From NCBI GenBank assembly GCA_947366895.1, contig CANBBP010000004.1:1-64000 (forward strand): a DNA stretch of 64,000 nt. Reading direction: 5' to 3'. Under the pieces are notes generated by a model, which was not told the DNA's origin, did no database searches, and saw nothing but the letters and a program-made list of their open reading frames with translations. This DNA comes from an uncultured Clostridia bacterium (GTDB lineage: Bacteria; Bacillota; Clostridia; Christensenellales; UBA1242). Both the position numbers and the translations under genes were made by a program. Positions 51,792 through 60,210 of the stretch are shown in pieces. How positions within the stretch are numbered: position 1 is the stretch's first letter; each line of letters opens with the position of its first letter.

Positions 51792-52280
51792 ATGAAAAAA
51801 AGATTTTTAATGAATGGTTGGGCATATTTAATTATATGTTGTATAGCTGTACTATTGATTCTTGTGACAATTGTTGAAGCAGTTGTTATAATTAAAAATA
51901 ATTTACCTTCAAATCCATATATATACTGGCTAGGTGTATTAATTTTTATTGATTTGTGCTCAATATGTTTTTGTATATATGCATATTTTACTGTAACCAT
52001 AGATGAAGAGGGAATAAAAGAATATCATCTATCTAAGTGTCTTAAGGAATTTAAGTGGGCCGATATAAAATGTGTTGAAGTTTCAACATATATGTTTAAA
52101 TATATTTTTATAACAACAGACAATAGAAGTTTATGGGCAAAATTAAATTCATCGTCTTTGAAAGACCAAAGGTTTATGAGATTTATTTACAGCAAGAAAA
52201 TAATTAATTCTATAAAAACATATTATAAAAATGAAATTATATACACGAAAGATAAGAAAAATCTACATGATGTAATATAA
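51792..52280 (+). CDS. two-helix membrane protein, candidate RHS immunity protein
   Basis: 162 residues with two membrane helices (about 12-33 and 45-67) and a C-terminal domain of alternating strands (EYHLSKCLKEFKWADIKCVEV, FKYIFITTDNRSLWAKL) that resembles a PH-like fold. The start lies three bases after the RHS stop in the same frame (TGA TAC ATG), and AAAGGATG inside the RHS end serves as RBS, so the two are translationally coupled. A gene placed directly after an RHS tip is usually its immunity gene, and a membrane immunity protein fits a membrane-acting toxin. Not recognised as a known immunity family. Confidence 0.65.
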   Translation: MKKRFLMNGWAYLIICCIAVLLILVTIVEAVVIIKNNLPSNPYIYWLGVLIFIDLCSICFCIYAYFTVTIDEEGIKEYHLSKCLKEFKWADIKCVEVSTYMFKYIFITTDNRSLWAKLNSSSLKDQRFMRFIYSKKIINSIKTYYKNEIIYTKDKKNLHDVI

Positions 52281-52328
52281 TAGTTAATAATTAAAACTAA
52301 AAATAATGTCTTTTAATAATTTAACAAG

Positions 52329-52357
52329 GAATAGTCTCATTATCCGAGGCTATTCTT
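52329..52357 (+). terminator. terminator after the RHS-immunity unit
   Basis: Arms GAATAGTCTC and GAGGCTATTC pair over ten bases with one G-U, followed by TTTTG. It lies 50 bases past the stop of the candidate immunity gene. Confidence 0.65.
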
Positions 52358-52371
52358 TTGTTTACTTATAA

Positions 52372-53070
52372 TCAAATCAATATTTTCTTAATGATAATAC
52401 TATCTTAACCAAAAAATATAACTATTTAAAAAATGGTGATCATACTTCTAACTTAGTGTCCGCTTTATCTTTTGCTAACAATAATATTATCAATCAAAAA
52501 CTTTCTTACAAATATGACAAGCATGGTAACCTTACTGAAGTTAGAACTAACAATCATTTACTTGCTAGATACTCTTACGATAGTCTTTCAAGAATAGTTA
52601 GAGAAGATAACAAAGAATTTCAAAAGACCTTTACTTTCTCCTATGATGCAGGGGGTAACATTACTTGTAAGAACGAATATGCTTTTACTTTAATAGATAA
52701 TCTTGATACTCTTTCTCCTACCAATACTTTTACTTACTCTTACCCTGCTACTGGTTGGAGAGATCAGTTAATAGGTTTAAATAACGAAGAGTTTGAATAT
52801 GATAACCTAGGCAACCCTTTTGTGTATAGGGATAAAACCCTATGCTGGTCTCATGGTAGGCAGTTAGATAAATTTGATAACGTTAACTTTACTTACAATG
52901 CTAATGGTATTAGAACTTCTAAGACCTTCATGGGTAATACTACTAAATATTATTTAAATGGAAGTAAAATACTTGCTCAATCTGATGATATCTCTACTAT
53001 CTATTTCCATTATGGTATTGATGGTGTAACAGGTTTTAATTTAGATGGAATAGAATATTTGTATAATTAG
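52372..53070 (+). pseudogene. RHS core fragment, near-copy of the main RHS gene
   Basis: The frame is open from 52372 and has no good start (the first candidate is a GTG at 52456, no RBS). From about 52425 it is a near-identical DNA copy of the main RHS gene around 50148-50787, apart from a short divergent stretch near 52660-52740. It ends LDGIEYLYN and TAG, exactly where the main gene continues into the last YD repeats. It lacks the RYYD hallmark and any toxin tip. This looks like a displaced or donor RHS fragment that could recombine with the main gene. Confidence 0.75.
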
Positions 53071-53139
53071 GATAATTAATGAGAAATAATTTTAAATAAC
53101 TCCAAATAGTAAAAAAAATAAATTTTATTTATATTACAT

Positions 53140-53168
53140 ATACACCATTAATTTATGGTGTATTTTTT
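53140..53168 (+). terminator. terminator after the RHS fragment
   Basis: Arms ATACACCAT (53140-53148) and ATGGTGTAT (53155-53163), six-base loop, then a T run. Confidence 0.8.
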
Positions 53169-53200
53169 ATTAGCGAATTATTACCTTATAATTTATCAAA

Positions 53201-53248
53201 CCTTAGCATTAATTAGTAGGAATTAGCAAAAGTTAGAAAGCATTAGAA
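53201..53248 (+). promoter_or_regulatory. phased TTAG element, copy B (holin-like gene promoter)
   Basis: Five TTAG tetramers begin at 53203, 53213, 53223, 53233 and 53243, each 10 bp from the next. TATAAT begins at 53260, 17 bases after the last, as in copy A. A direct repeat AATTAGTAGGAATTA occurs at 53211-53225 and 53247-53261. Confidence 0.75.
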
Positions 53249-53289
53249 TTAGTAGGAATTATAATTAAAATGTTAGGAGGTAAAATATA

Positions 53290-53340
53290 ATGATAAAAAA
53301 TAGTCGAAAAAAATTTACTGGAGGAATATATGGAAAATGA
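53290..53340 (+). CDS. possible 16-residue leader peptide
   Basis: ATG at 53290 with a perfect AGGAGG nine bases before it; the peptide MIKNSRKKFTGGIYGK ends in TGA at 53338-53340, overlapping the start of the holin-like gene (53330). A second RBS (GGAGG) for the holin-like gene lies inside the leader, so its translation could modulate the gene. The upstream sequence of copy C shares AGTCGAAAA after its AGGAGG but has lost the start codon. Confidence 0.25.
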   Translation: MIKNSRKKFTGGIYGK

Positions 53341-53935
53341 AATAATTTTAGCACTAAAAAATATATCAATTGAAACACTAATAATTGCATTTATTGTTTT
53401 TTCATTAACTATGTTATTAAAATGGCCTATTAAAAGAATGACCTCAAAATTTAATGAAGAAAAACGAAAAGCAATTAATACTTTAATTATATTAATTCCT
53501 GCATTACTTTCCTTAGTACTATCTATCCTTTATTATGGCTTAATAAATAATTCATGGTTTTGTAAAATAACTTTTGAAACTTGTTTAAGTTCTTATTTAT
53601 TATCATTATCCATTTATGCCATATTCGCAAGAATAGTAATTCTATTTAAAGGGGTATTAAATGGTAAAGTTAAGTTTGGCGATAAAGAACAGTTTGAAAC
53701 AATTTCAGAAATTAAAGATGAGATAGTTTCAACTACTAAATTATTAAATTCTAAAAATGATAAGATTAAAGAAATTGTTGAAAAAATTCAAGAATTAAAA
53801 AATTTAAAACAATCTATAGAAGATAGTAAAACAACAAATAGTTTAATACCTATAAAAGATATTGATGAAACCATTTTAAAACTTGAAAAATCGATAAGCG
53901 AAATAGAAAATGAAAAAATTTTAGTTACATTATAA
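53330..53935 (+). CDS. phage holin-like membrane protein with C-terminal coiled coil
   Basis: 201 residues, three hydrophobic segments (about 15-33, 48-70, 85-107) and a charged helical C-terminal half (KNDKIKEIVEKIQELKNLKQSIED) that predicts a coiled coil. This general plan, short N-terminus, three helices and cytoplasmic coil, resembles holin-like proteins of Clostridia phages, but I cannot name a family. RBS GGAGG. It has its own phased TTAG promoter (copy B), which links it to the RHS and tail-fibre-like units. If it is a holin it could provide the release route for the signal-less RHS protein. That link is inference. Confidence 0.55.
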   Translation: MENEIILALKNISIETLIIAFIVFSLTMLLKWPIKRMTSKFNEEKRKAINTLIILIPALLSLVLSILYYGLINNSWFCKITFETCLSSYLLSLSIYAIFARIVILFKGVLNGKVKFGDKEQFETISEIKDEIVSTTKLLNSKNDKIKEIVEKIQELKNLKQSIEDSKTTNSLIPIKDIDETILKLEKSISEIENEKILVTL

Positions 53936-54050
53936 AAATTAATTTTTAAATAAAGCCTGAAATTGAATTTTTTTTATCATAAAAAAAGTTAATTAGGGCG
54001 ACCTTATTAAATATAGAAGTTAATTATTTTATATAAATACCAGTTAAATA

Positions 54051-54087
54051 AAAAACATATTAGATTATCTTTCTAATATGTTTTTTT
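54051..54087 (+). terminator. bidirectional terminator between holin-like and fibre-like units
   Basis: Arms AAAAACATATTAGA (54051-54064) and complement (54072-54085), loop TTATCTT, flanked by A and T runs. Convergent transcription units end here. Confidence 0.8.
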
Positions 54088-54197
54088 ATATCTATAGATA
54101 TTTTTAATATTGGTTTATAAAAATATAATACTAATTAAACTTTATTGGATTATTAAAATATCTGAATAACATAAAAAGGTATAAATTTTTAGATATC

Positions 54198-55340
54198 TTA
54201 ATAAAAAACAGTAAATCCTGCATAGCCACCCTCACCGCCATCAATACCAAAATTTGGGGAACCTGAGCCACCACCTCCACCACCTCTTGCCCCTGGAGAG
54301 CCTCCGGAACCATTTCCTGTATCTCCACTATTTCCACCATATCCATAACTGCCTCCACCACCAGAGCCATGTCTATTATCATAAGTAACTCCTGTAGAAG
54401 CACCGCCATTACCAGTTACGCATAATGCCCCTTGCCTATCCTCAGGATTACCATATCTTGAAGATGTTATTTCTTTAAAAGTACAAATTGAGCCACCATT
54501 ACCATTATTAGTTTTAACACCACCTGAAGCACTCATACAAAGCGTACATTTCATTCCATTTTTTTCATAGGTATTTGTTATAGTATCTCCAAAAAATTCA
54601 ACTGATGCATAACTATTACCAATAGTACTATCTTGGCTACTATGCATATGGCTACCTATGCCAGAGTAACCACCATTACACTGAACTATCTTTTGATATT
54701 CGCTATCATATAAAGCTAAACTTATTGCTTTATAAACCTCCGTATCACTATGTCTATATCTTCCTATAAGAGAAGCATCAGGCACTTCAATTCTGCAATA
54801 TGAATTATTGTCTAGTTGTATTTTTAAAAATGCCTTGCCAGCACCCTCGCCACCTATTCCTCCATAATTTCCTGCTGGGGGTTTTACAAAAGAAAAATAA
54901 CTACCCCCGCCTCCTCTGCCTCCTGCTCCCCACATGGCTAGAGTTATAACTAGTTTTCTATTTTTTTCGGTAGACTTAGGAACAAAGCTTAAAATAGTTC
55001 CAGAACTTCCATCGCTATAAGCACTAAGAATTAATTGCCCATCTTTATTAACTAAAAACCTTGTAAAATTATCTGAAGTAAGTTCATGCTCATTTTCATT
55101 TATAGGTCTTGTTCCCCTTGGTGCTATTGTTATAATTGAACCATTATATTTCAATTTATTTTCAAAAACATCATATAAATCTCCACAAACTGCTTTCTTA
55201 GATTGATTATCAATTTCGTTATTAAACCCTCTTAATTTAACTCCTATTGCTGATGAGGCTTTGGTTCTTGCATCGTTATTATTGTATAATTCACCAATAT
55301 AATTATTAACATCTATTCCTTTAATTAATAACTTTCCCAT
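54198..55340 (-). CDS. glycine-rich tail-fibre/adhesin-like protein
   Basis: 380 residues. The N-terminal part (about 1-130) starts MGKLLIKGIDVNNY. The C-terminal 250 residues are built of Gly-rich loops between strands (MWGAGGRGGGGSYF, GSGGGGSYGYGGN, ARGGGGGGSGSPN), ending GGYAGFTVFY. Gly-rich receptor-binding tips of this kind occur on phage tail fibres, where polyglycine helices bind hosts. The start at 55340 is chosen because TTAGGGAGTG lies in front of it; the frame opens six codons earlier. The RBS overlaps the stop of the preceding gene. Third gene of the operon under phased TTAG copy C. Confidence 0.75.
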   Translation of the reverse strand: MGKLLIKGIDVNNYIGELYNNNDARTKASSAIGVKLRGFNNEIDNQSKKAVCGDLYDVFENKLKYNGSIITIAPRGTRPINENEHELTSDNFTRFLVNKDGQLILSAYSDGSSGTILSFVPKSTEKNRKLVITLAMWGAGGRGGGGSYFSFVKPPAGNYGGIGGEGAGKAFLKIQLDNNSYCRIEVPDASLIGRYRHSDTEVYKAISLALYDSEYQKIVQCNGGYSGIGSHMHSSQDSTIGNSYASVEFFGDTITNTYEKNGMKCTLCMSASGGVKTNNGNGGSICTFKEITSSRYGNPEDRQGALCVTGNGGASTGVTYDNRHGSGGGGSYGYGGNSGDTGNGSGGSPGARGGGGGGSGSPNFGIDGGEGGYAGFTVFY

Positions 55341-55351
55341 ATTAACACTCC

Positions 55352-55888
55352 CTAACAATCTTCTACTTTGCCAATATAATTTGATTTTAATTGATTATAG
55401 AGTTTATCAAGTTCAAAAGTTTTTATAGGTAAAAATTGATTAACTTGGCCTTTAACCGAAATATTTACACAAATATTTTCAGTCAATCCAAAGTTTAACC
55501 AAAGGTCTTTAAAGTTTAAATTGTTATAATTGAAATTATGATAAGGTAATAAGTCTCTTATTACTTCCCATTCTTTTGTTAATAAATCAAATTGTTTTAC
55601 TCTTTCTTCTAGATCACTATGATCCTTAAGATATTTTTCCATTGAAATATTATTTGTTTGCATTTCAGTTATTGATTGATCTTCAAGTATTTTTAAAGCA
55701 TTTCCTTCATTAGTAATATAATTTTTTATTTTTGATTTAACTGTATTAATAAGATCTAAAAATTGTTTTTCTTTATCTCTATCATCTTTTGAAGAATACA
55801 CTCTCATTGTTACATTACTTTTATTATCATCAAAGGAATAACTTACCTTTGTAATCTTTATATATTCGTTATCTACTATGATTGCCAT
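55352..55888 (-). CDS. unknown phage-like protein, second gene of the fibre-like operon
   Basis: 178 residues starting MAIIVDNEYIKITKV, with RBS TTAGGAGG containing the TAG stop of the previous gene. It reads as a strand-rich N-terminus followed by helices (KQFLDLINTVKSKIKNYIT) and a last strand-rich part (ICVNISVKGQVNQFLPIKTF). No family recognised. Position between the coiled-coil and Gly-rich genes suggests a tail or baseplate accessory protein or fibre chaperone. The stop TAG overlaps the RBS of the Gly-rich gene, so the operon is tightly coupled. Confidence 0.65.
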   Translation of the reverse strand: MAIIVDNEYIKITKVSYSFDDNKSNVTMRVYSSKDDRDKEKQFLDLINTVKSKIKNYITNEGNALKILEDQSITEMQTNNISMEKYLKDHSDLEERVKQFDLLTKEWEVIRDLLPYHNFNYNNLNFKDLWLNFGLTENICVNISVKGQVNQFLPIKTFELDKLYNQLKSNYIGKVEDC

Positions 55889-55898
55889 AATTTTCCTC

Positions 55899-56486
55899 CT
55901 AATCAATTAAGTCAATAGTATTTGCTTTTAATAAAGTGAATACCGATGTACCATTTTTCATTTTTTCTATTTCAGTTTCTAAAGTTGTTACTTTATTTTG
56001 TAATTCATTAAAACGAGTTTCAAATTCAGTTAAACTTTGATTTGTAAAGTTTTTGTATTCATCAAACTCAGATTGATTTGCTTTTATATCTGCATTGAAT
56101 GGTGTTACATATTCTCCGTTTATAAGAACTTTACTTCCTTGTTTTTCTATAACTTGTGTTAAAGCATCTTCTGCTTTTGTTTTTGCCATATTTGCAACAT
56201 TTGTTGCTTGTTCAGAATTCGACAATGCTCTTTCGGCTTTTTCTTCAGCATTAGTAGAATTTGTATTTGCCTGTAAAGCATTATCCTTTGCAATGTTAGA
56301 ATTTTCGTTGCTAGTTTCAGCCAAACTTTTTATTTCATTCATTCTTTCTGCAGTAATAGGTGTGCCAGCAGTTATGACTTTGTATGCAGGTGTAATTTCT
56401 GCTAAAATATTATTTGCTGATTGTGATAATATTTTAATATTCATTTTATTAGGTTCATCTCTAACTTCATCAATAAAATTTTCCAT
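55899..56486 (-). CDS. coiled-coil tail-fibre-like protein, first gene of the fibre-like operon
   Basis: 195 residues. After a short strand-rich start comes TPITAERMNEIK, seen in phage tail or neck-passage proteins. A long Ala/Asn/Glu/Thr heptad region (about 65-125) and a second coil near the C-terminus (FETRFNELQNKVTTLETEIEKM) follow, typical of a trimeric fibre shaft. The start is at 56486 because AAGGGAGAA precedes that ATG; the frame opens 12 codons earlier without RBS. It is preceded by phased TTAG copy C. Confidence 0.7.
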   Translation of the reverse strand: MENFIDEVRDEPNKMNIKILSQSANNILAEITPAYKVITAGTPITAERMNEIKSLAETSNENSNIAKDNALQANTNSTNAEEKAERALSNSEQATNVANMAKTKAEDALTQVIEKQGSKVLINGEYVTPFNADIKANQSEFDEYKNFTNQSLTEFETRFNELQNKVTTLETEIEKMKNGTSVFTLLKANTIDLID

Positions 56487-56578
56487 TTTTTCTCCCTTAA
56501 AATTAATTAAATTTTTATGCATTATTGTTTTCGACTTATTATTTTTTCCTCCTCTTAATAAATTTTAATGCTTAGATA

Positions 56579-56626
56579 TTCTAATGCTTTCTAACTTTTA
56601 CTAATTTGTGATAATTCATACTAATG
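56579..56626 (-). promoter_or_regulatory. phased TTAG element, copy C (fibre-like operon promoter)
   Basis: Read on the minus strand from 56626: TTAG, TTAT, TTAG, TTAG, TTAG at exact 10-bp steps, as in copy A. A -10-like TAAAAT begins 17 bases after the start of the last tetramer. The core differs from copy B at one position. Confidence 0.75.
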
Positions 56627-56797
56627 TTTTTTAATAACTATAAATTTTATTTAATACTATAAGCTTATTAAATAGTAAATATAATTTTATTAAAAATAAT
56701 TACTACTTAAAAGATTTATTTTTTTTAAAATTAGCAGAATACGAAAAAACTTTAATAAAATAGATTACTAAAAATTAAAAAAATCATATAAAAATAA

Positions 56798-56827
56798 TAA
56801 AAAACACCACAATATTTGTGATGTTTT
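56798..56827 (-). terminator. terminator after the transglutaminase-type gene
   Basis: Minus-strand arms AAACATCACAA and TTGTGGTGTTT pair with one G-U wobble and are followed by a T-rich tract. It lies about 50 bases past the stop. Confidence 0.65.
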
Positions 56828-56874
56828 TTAATAATTTTTTATTCTTTTAATAAAATAATTCTAATCAAATTACA

Positions 56875-59800
56875 TTACTTCTTTTTTGCTGTTACCTTGC
56901 TAGTTGGTTTTGCTACAGGTTTTGAAGAAGTTTTTGTTGTGTTTTTAGTAGCAGGTTTTTTATTTATGTTACTTTTAGTACTTGCTGTTGGTTTTGATGC
57001 AGTAGTTTTAGAAGCAACTTTATTAGGTTTAACTTCAATTTTAGCTTTATTAGTACTTAAGTTTTTATTTGAAGTTTTATTATTACTATTTGTTTTACTA
57101 ATAGGTTTACTTGCAACTGCAGAGTTGTTAGTATTTGACTTATTTGAAACCTTTAAATTATTTGCATTTGAACTTGCTACATTTTTAACTACATTATTAT
57201 TATTTTTTTTTGTAGTGCTTGAATTGGTTTTGGCATTAGTTTTATTTTTATTTCCCGCAGTAGCTTTTGCTGGTTTATTTTTAATAAAGAACCACCAAAT
57301 AGCAAAGCCTCCTGCTGCAACAACTATAATAGCAATTAAGCAGCAAATTGCTATAACTCCACCATTATTTGGGTCTGCATTTGGAGCATTAGGAGTATAC
57401 TTGTTACCATAAGAAATAGTTATACCATTTGAAGCATAATTATCTGCTACTTCTTTTGATACAAATACAACTTCAAGCATATTATCTGAATTAATACTAT
57501 TTTTATTAAGAGTAAGTTTACCATTACTATAATTAGAAGGGTCTATAACTCCTCCATTAAGACGAACACAACCTACAGTATACCCAGTATCGGCATTTAT
57601 ATCATAAGTTATTGAATCTCCACTAACTTGAGCAATACCACTATTACCAGCAGTAGTAATTGTACCACCAACATTACCATTAACATAAGCATAAACACTT
57701 GTAGTTTTGCTATTTGTAACTGCAGCACTTGAGTTTTTAATTTGAACAATTGTAAATGGACTAAAACTTGTAACTTTTGCAATAAGTCCATATTCAGTTA
57801 TAATTGCAGGGATTTCTTCAACACCTGTTATATTTCCTGAATCATCATGCTTATAATGATAAATTTTAAATGTTGTGCCTGCATCATCTTTGCTATAACC
57901 TTCTGGGAATCCAAAAGCTACTTGCATATAACTTCCGTTTGGAACTTTTTGAACAACACCACAAATTTGTAAATCTATTTCATAAGTAGAAGAAGTAACA
58001 ATTTCATCATCTTTTATGTCCATATCTTCTTTTAAAAGTCCTTCCATCTCTTGAACTTTACTATTTGATGGTTTTGAAGCAACTAATAAAAGTTGACTGC
58101 GTTGACTTTGTGCAAAATAATTACCTTTTTCATCTTTAAAATCAGTAACTGAAAGGTCAGAGTTATCTAATAAACTTGGTGCACCAAACACATTCATATA
58201 TAATCTGCCATCGTTAAAGATTTTGCTGCAAACAACACTTTTCCCTTTAAAAGAATATGTAAATGGGTCAGGTTCTTTACCACTTTTTTTACCAACTAAA
58301 CCTACTGGTGTAAAATAACACATAGCAGAATTATGAATATACATTTTACTTGGTGTAAATTTAAAAGTTATTGTTTTTGCTCCATCCCATGATAAATTTT
58401 CTATCTTAACTTCATCTTTAATAGTACTATTTCCATGAGAACTTTCAATTTTTAATTCAAAACTACTTACACCTTCCTTGAACATTAAATCATCGGTATA
58501 AACAACTTTTATGTCATAAGTTTGGTCTACAGGCAAAGCACCTGTATTTGCAGGATAAAATCCAACTGCAGCAGGAGAAGGAACATAAGAACCATAACCA
58601 TTATTGCAATATTGAGCTGTAGGTTTAACAATGTAATTTGACTCATCTAAATTAGCAGGATCATATCTAACTATATGATTTCTAGTAAAGAGGTCATTTT
58701 TATCACCATAAATATCAGGGGCTTTATTTATAATTGCAAACTGAATATATTCAGTACTTGGGCCAACACTAATTTTAGTGTCATAGTCAGTACTTGGGAA
58801 ATAATCGCCATCAATGTTATCTTTCATTGCTTCATTAACAGCAACAACATTCATCCAATAAGACCAATCTACTTCATTATCTTTAGATGAACCTAATCTA
58901 TAAGCTAAATATTTTCCTTCGTTTTGTAATCTTACTGCACCTTTACCATCATAAGAGATAAGTAATTCTAAATTTTTTCCATAATTTGTGTGTGAATATG
59001 AACCTAGTATTGTCATTCCATTTTCATCAATATCTGTTCCATAATTATAAGGTTTAAGTGCAGGATAATTAAGTTTATATCCGGAAGAAGATACACTACC
59101 ATCTTCTATATGTGTATCATAAATACTTTGTTCGCCAACTAATACCCACTTATTTTCACCAGATGTAGCATTATAAGTAACATCTACTAAATACCACATT
59201 CCATCAACTTGAACATAATTCCACATATGAGGTTCATAATTACCATCTTTACTACCATCAGCATAACCTTGAACGCAAACACATGGAATATTAAGTCTAT
59301 CCATAACAGCTTTAAAGCTTTTTGCATAGCCTTCACAAACGGATTCCTTGTTAATCAATGCTCCATAAGAAGTGTGAATATAGCCTACTTTATCAGTATC
59401 TATATTTTTGCCATCTTTAACTTCAGTTCCAAATCCATAAGTATTATGTTGAGAAATATATGTATTAACATATTCTATTTTTTCAACTATGCTGCTTTTC
59501 TTTTCTGCTTCAGTAACAATAGTTGATATTTCATTATTATAACTTTCAATAGCACTATTAACAGCATTTTCTGAGTTAATGCTTCCGTTATACATTGATA
59601 ATACTCTACTAGAATCTAGATAAGCAACATTCTTACCATTTTTACCGCCTGCACTTATAGATGTTGAAAAAACATCAACATAAAATAAGTCTGGGTGATC
59701 CATATAAAAAGCATCTCTACCAATTCCATAAGCTTTTGTAAGTCTATTATTGTCAACACCATTTACATAGGCATCAACTTCACCTTGTGTAACAATTTTA

Positions 59801-60051
59801 TTTGAAATTAAATCATATTGAATTTTACCTTTTTTGAAAGCCCCACTATTTGAAAGATTTTCAAAAGCAGTATAAAATTTCTTAGCCATTTCATTATTTT
59901 CTATTTGGCTGTAATAATACTTATAAGCATAGTCGCTATCGGCTTTAGCAAGAACCATATTGCAAAAAATTATTCCAGAACTAAACAACACTGAAACAGT
60001 AACAATTATTGCTACAACAAACGAATATACCCGTTTTTTTAGTATTTTCAT
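56875..60051 (-). CDS. membrane-anchored transglutaminase-like surface protein with Lys/Asn-rich tail
   Basis: 1058 residues. Signal peptide (about 1-37, ending near VLAKADS). A transglutaminase-like cysteine protease fold has Cys in ESVCEGYAKSFKAV (about 238), His in EPHMWNYV (about 274) and Asp in WYLVDVTYN (about 289), so the triad is complete. Long beta-rich regions follow, then one membrane helix (about 896-922) and a tail of some 135 residues made of Lys/Asn/Ser/Thr with alternating KPAxK patterns. No LPXTG. RBS GGAGG. Possible roles are protein cross-linking or proteolysis at the cell surface. Anchor plus low-complexity cytoplasmic tail matches the neighbours. Confidence 0.88.
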   Translation of the reverse strand: MKILKKRVYSFVVAIIVTVSVLFSSGIIFCNMVLAKADSDYAYKYYYSQIENNEMAKKFYTAFENLSNSGAFKKGKIQYDLISNKIVTQGEVDAYVNGVDNNRLTKAYGIGRDAFYMDHPDLFYVDVFSTSISAGGKNGKNVAYLDSSRVLSMYNGSINSENAVNSAIESYNNEISTIVTEAEKKSSIVEKIEYVNTYISQHNTYGFGTEVKDGKNIDTDKVGYIHTSYGALINKESVCEGYAKSFKAVMDRLNIPCVCVQGYADGSKDGNYEPHMWNYVQVDGMWYLVDVTYNATSGENKWVLVGEQSIYDTHIEDGSVSSSGYKLNYPALKPYNYGTDIDENGMTILGSYSHTNYGKNLELLISYDGKGAVRLQNEGKYLAYRLGSSKDNEVDWSYWMNVVAVNEAMKDNIDGDYFPSTDYDTKISVGPSTEYIQFAIINKAPDIYGDKNDLFTRNHIVRYDPANLDESNYIVKPTAQYCNNGYGSYVPSPAAVGFYPANTGALPVDQTYDIKVVYTDDLMFKEGVSSFELKIESSHGNSTIKDEVKIENLSWDGAKTITFKFTPSKMYIHNSAMCYFTPVGLVGKKSGKEPDPFTYSFKGKSVVCSKIFNDGRLYMNVFGAPSLLDNSDLSVTDFKDEKGNYFAQSQRSQLLLVASKPSNSKVQEMEGLLKEDMDIKDDEIVTSSTYEIDLQICGVVQKVPNGSYMQVAFGFPEGYSKDDAGTTFKIYHYKHDDSGNITGVEEIPAIITEYGLIAKVTSFSPFTIVQIKNSSAAVTNSKTTSVYAYVNGNVGGTITTAGNSGIAQVSGDSITYDINADTGYTVGCVRLNGGVIDPSNYSNGKLTLNKNSINSDNMLEVVFVSKEVADNYASNGITISYGNKYTPNAPNADPNNGGVIAICCLIAIIVVAAGGFAIWWFFIKNKPAKATAGNKNKTNAKTNSSTTKKNNNNVVKNVASSNANNLKVSNKSNTNNSAVASKPISKTNSNNKTSNKNLSTNKAKIEVKPNKVASKTTASKPTASTKSNINKKPATKNTTKTSSKPVAKPTSKVTAKKK

Positions 60052-60210
60052 AAATCCTCCATAAAATAATTTTTATTTTTTGTAAATTATCAGTAAAAAT
60101 CTAATAGTAAAATTACTTACATAGTATACACCCATAAACTAAAATATGCAAACTTTTAACTTAAAGGTGTTAAAAATTTTGTGCTATTTATTCTTTTTAT
60201 TTTAAAAGAA

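Larger units (their letters stand above)
56487..56874. other. 388-base intergenic region with regulatory element and terminator
   Basis: It contains AGGAGG plus a leader-like stretch sharing AGTCGAAAA with the copy B leader, phased TTAG copy C (56579-56626), about 170 A/T-rich bases without features, and the terminator of the transglutaminase-type gene (56798-56827). Confidence 0.6.

Noticed and set aside
51786..51794. Read-through fusion of the RHS protein to the downstream membrane protein (same frame, TGA TAC ATG)
   Set aside because: The downstream gene has its own RBS and a proper N-terminus, and immunity genes are normally separate. The shared frame is probably chance.
42049..56522. 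Complete prophage
   Set aside because: Repressor, activator, holin-like and fibre-like genes are present, but no integrase, terminase, portal, capsid, tail tube or lysin gene, and no attachment-site repeat was found.
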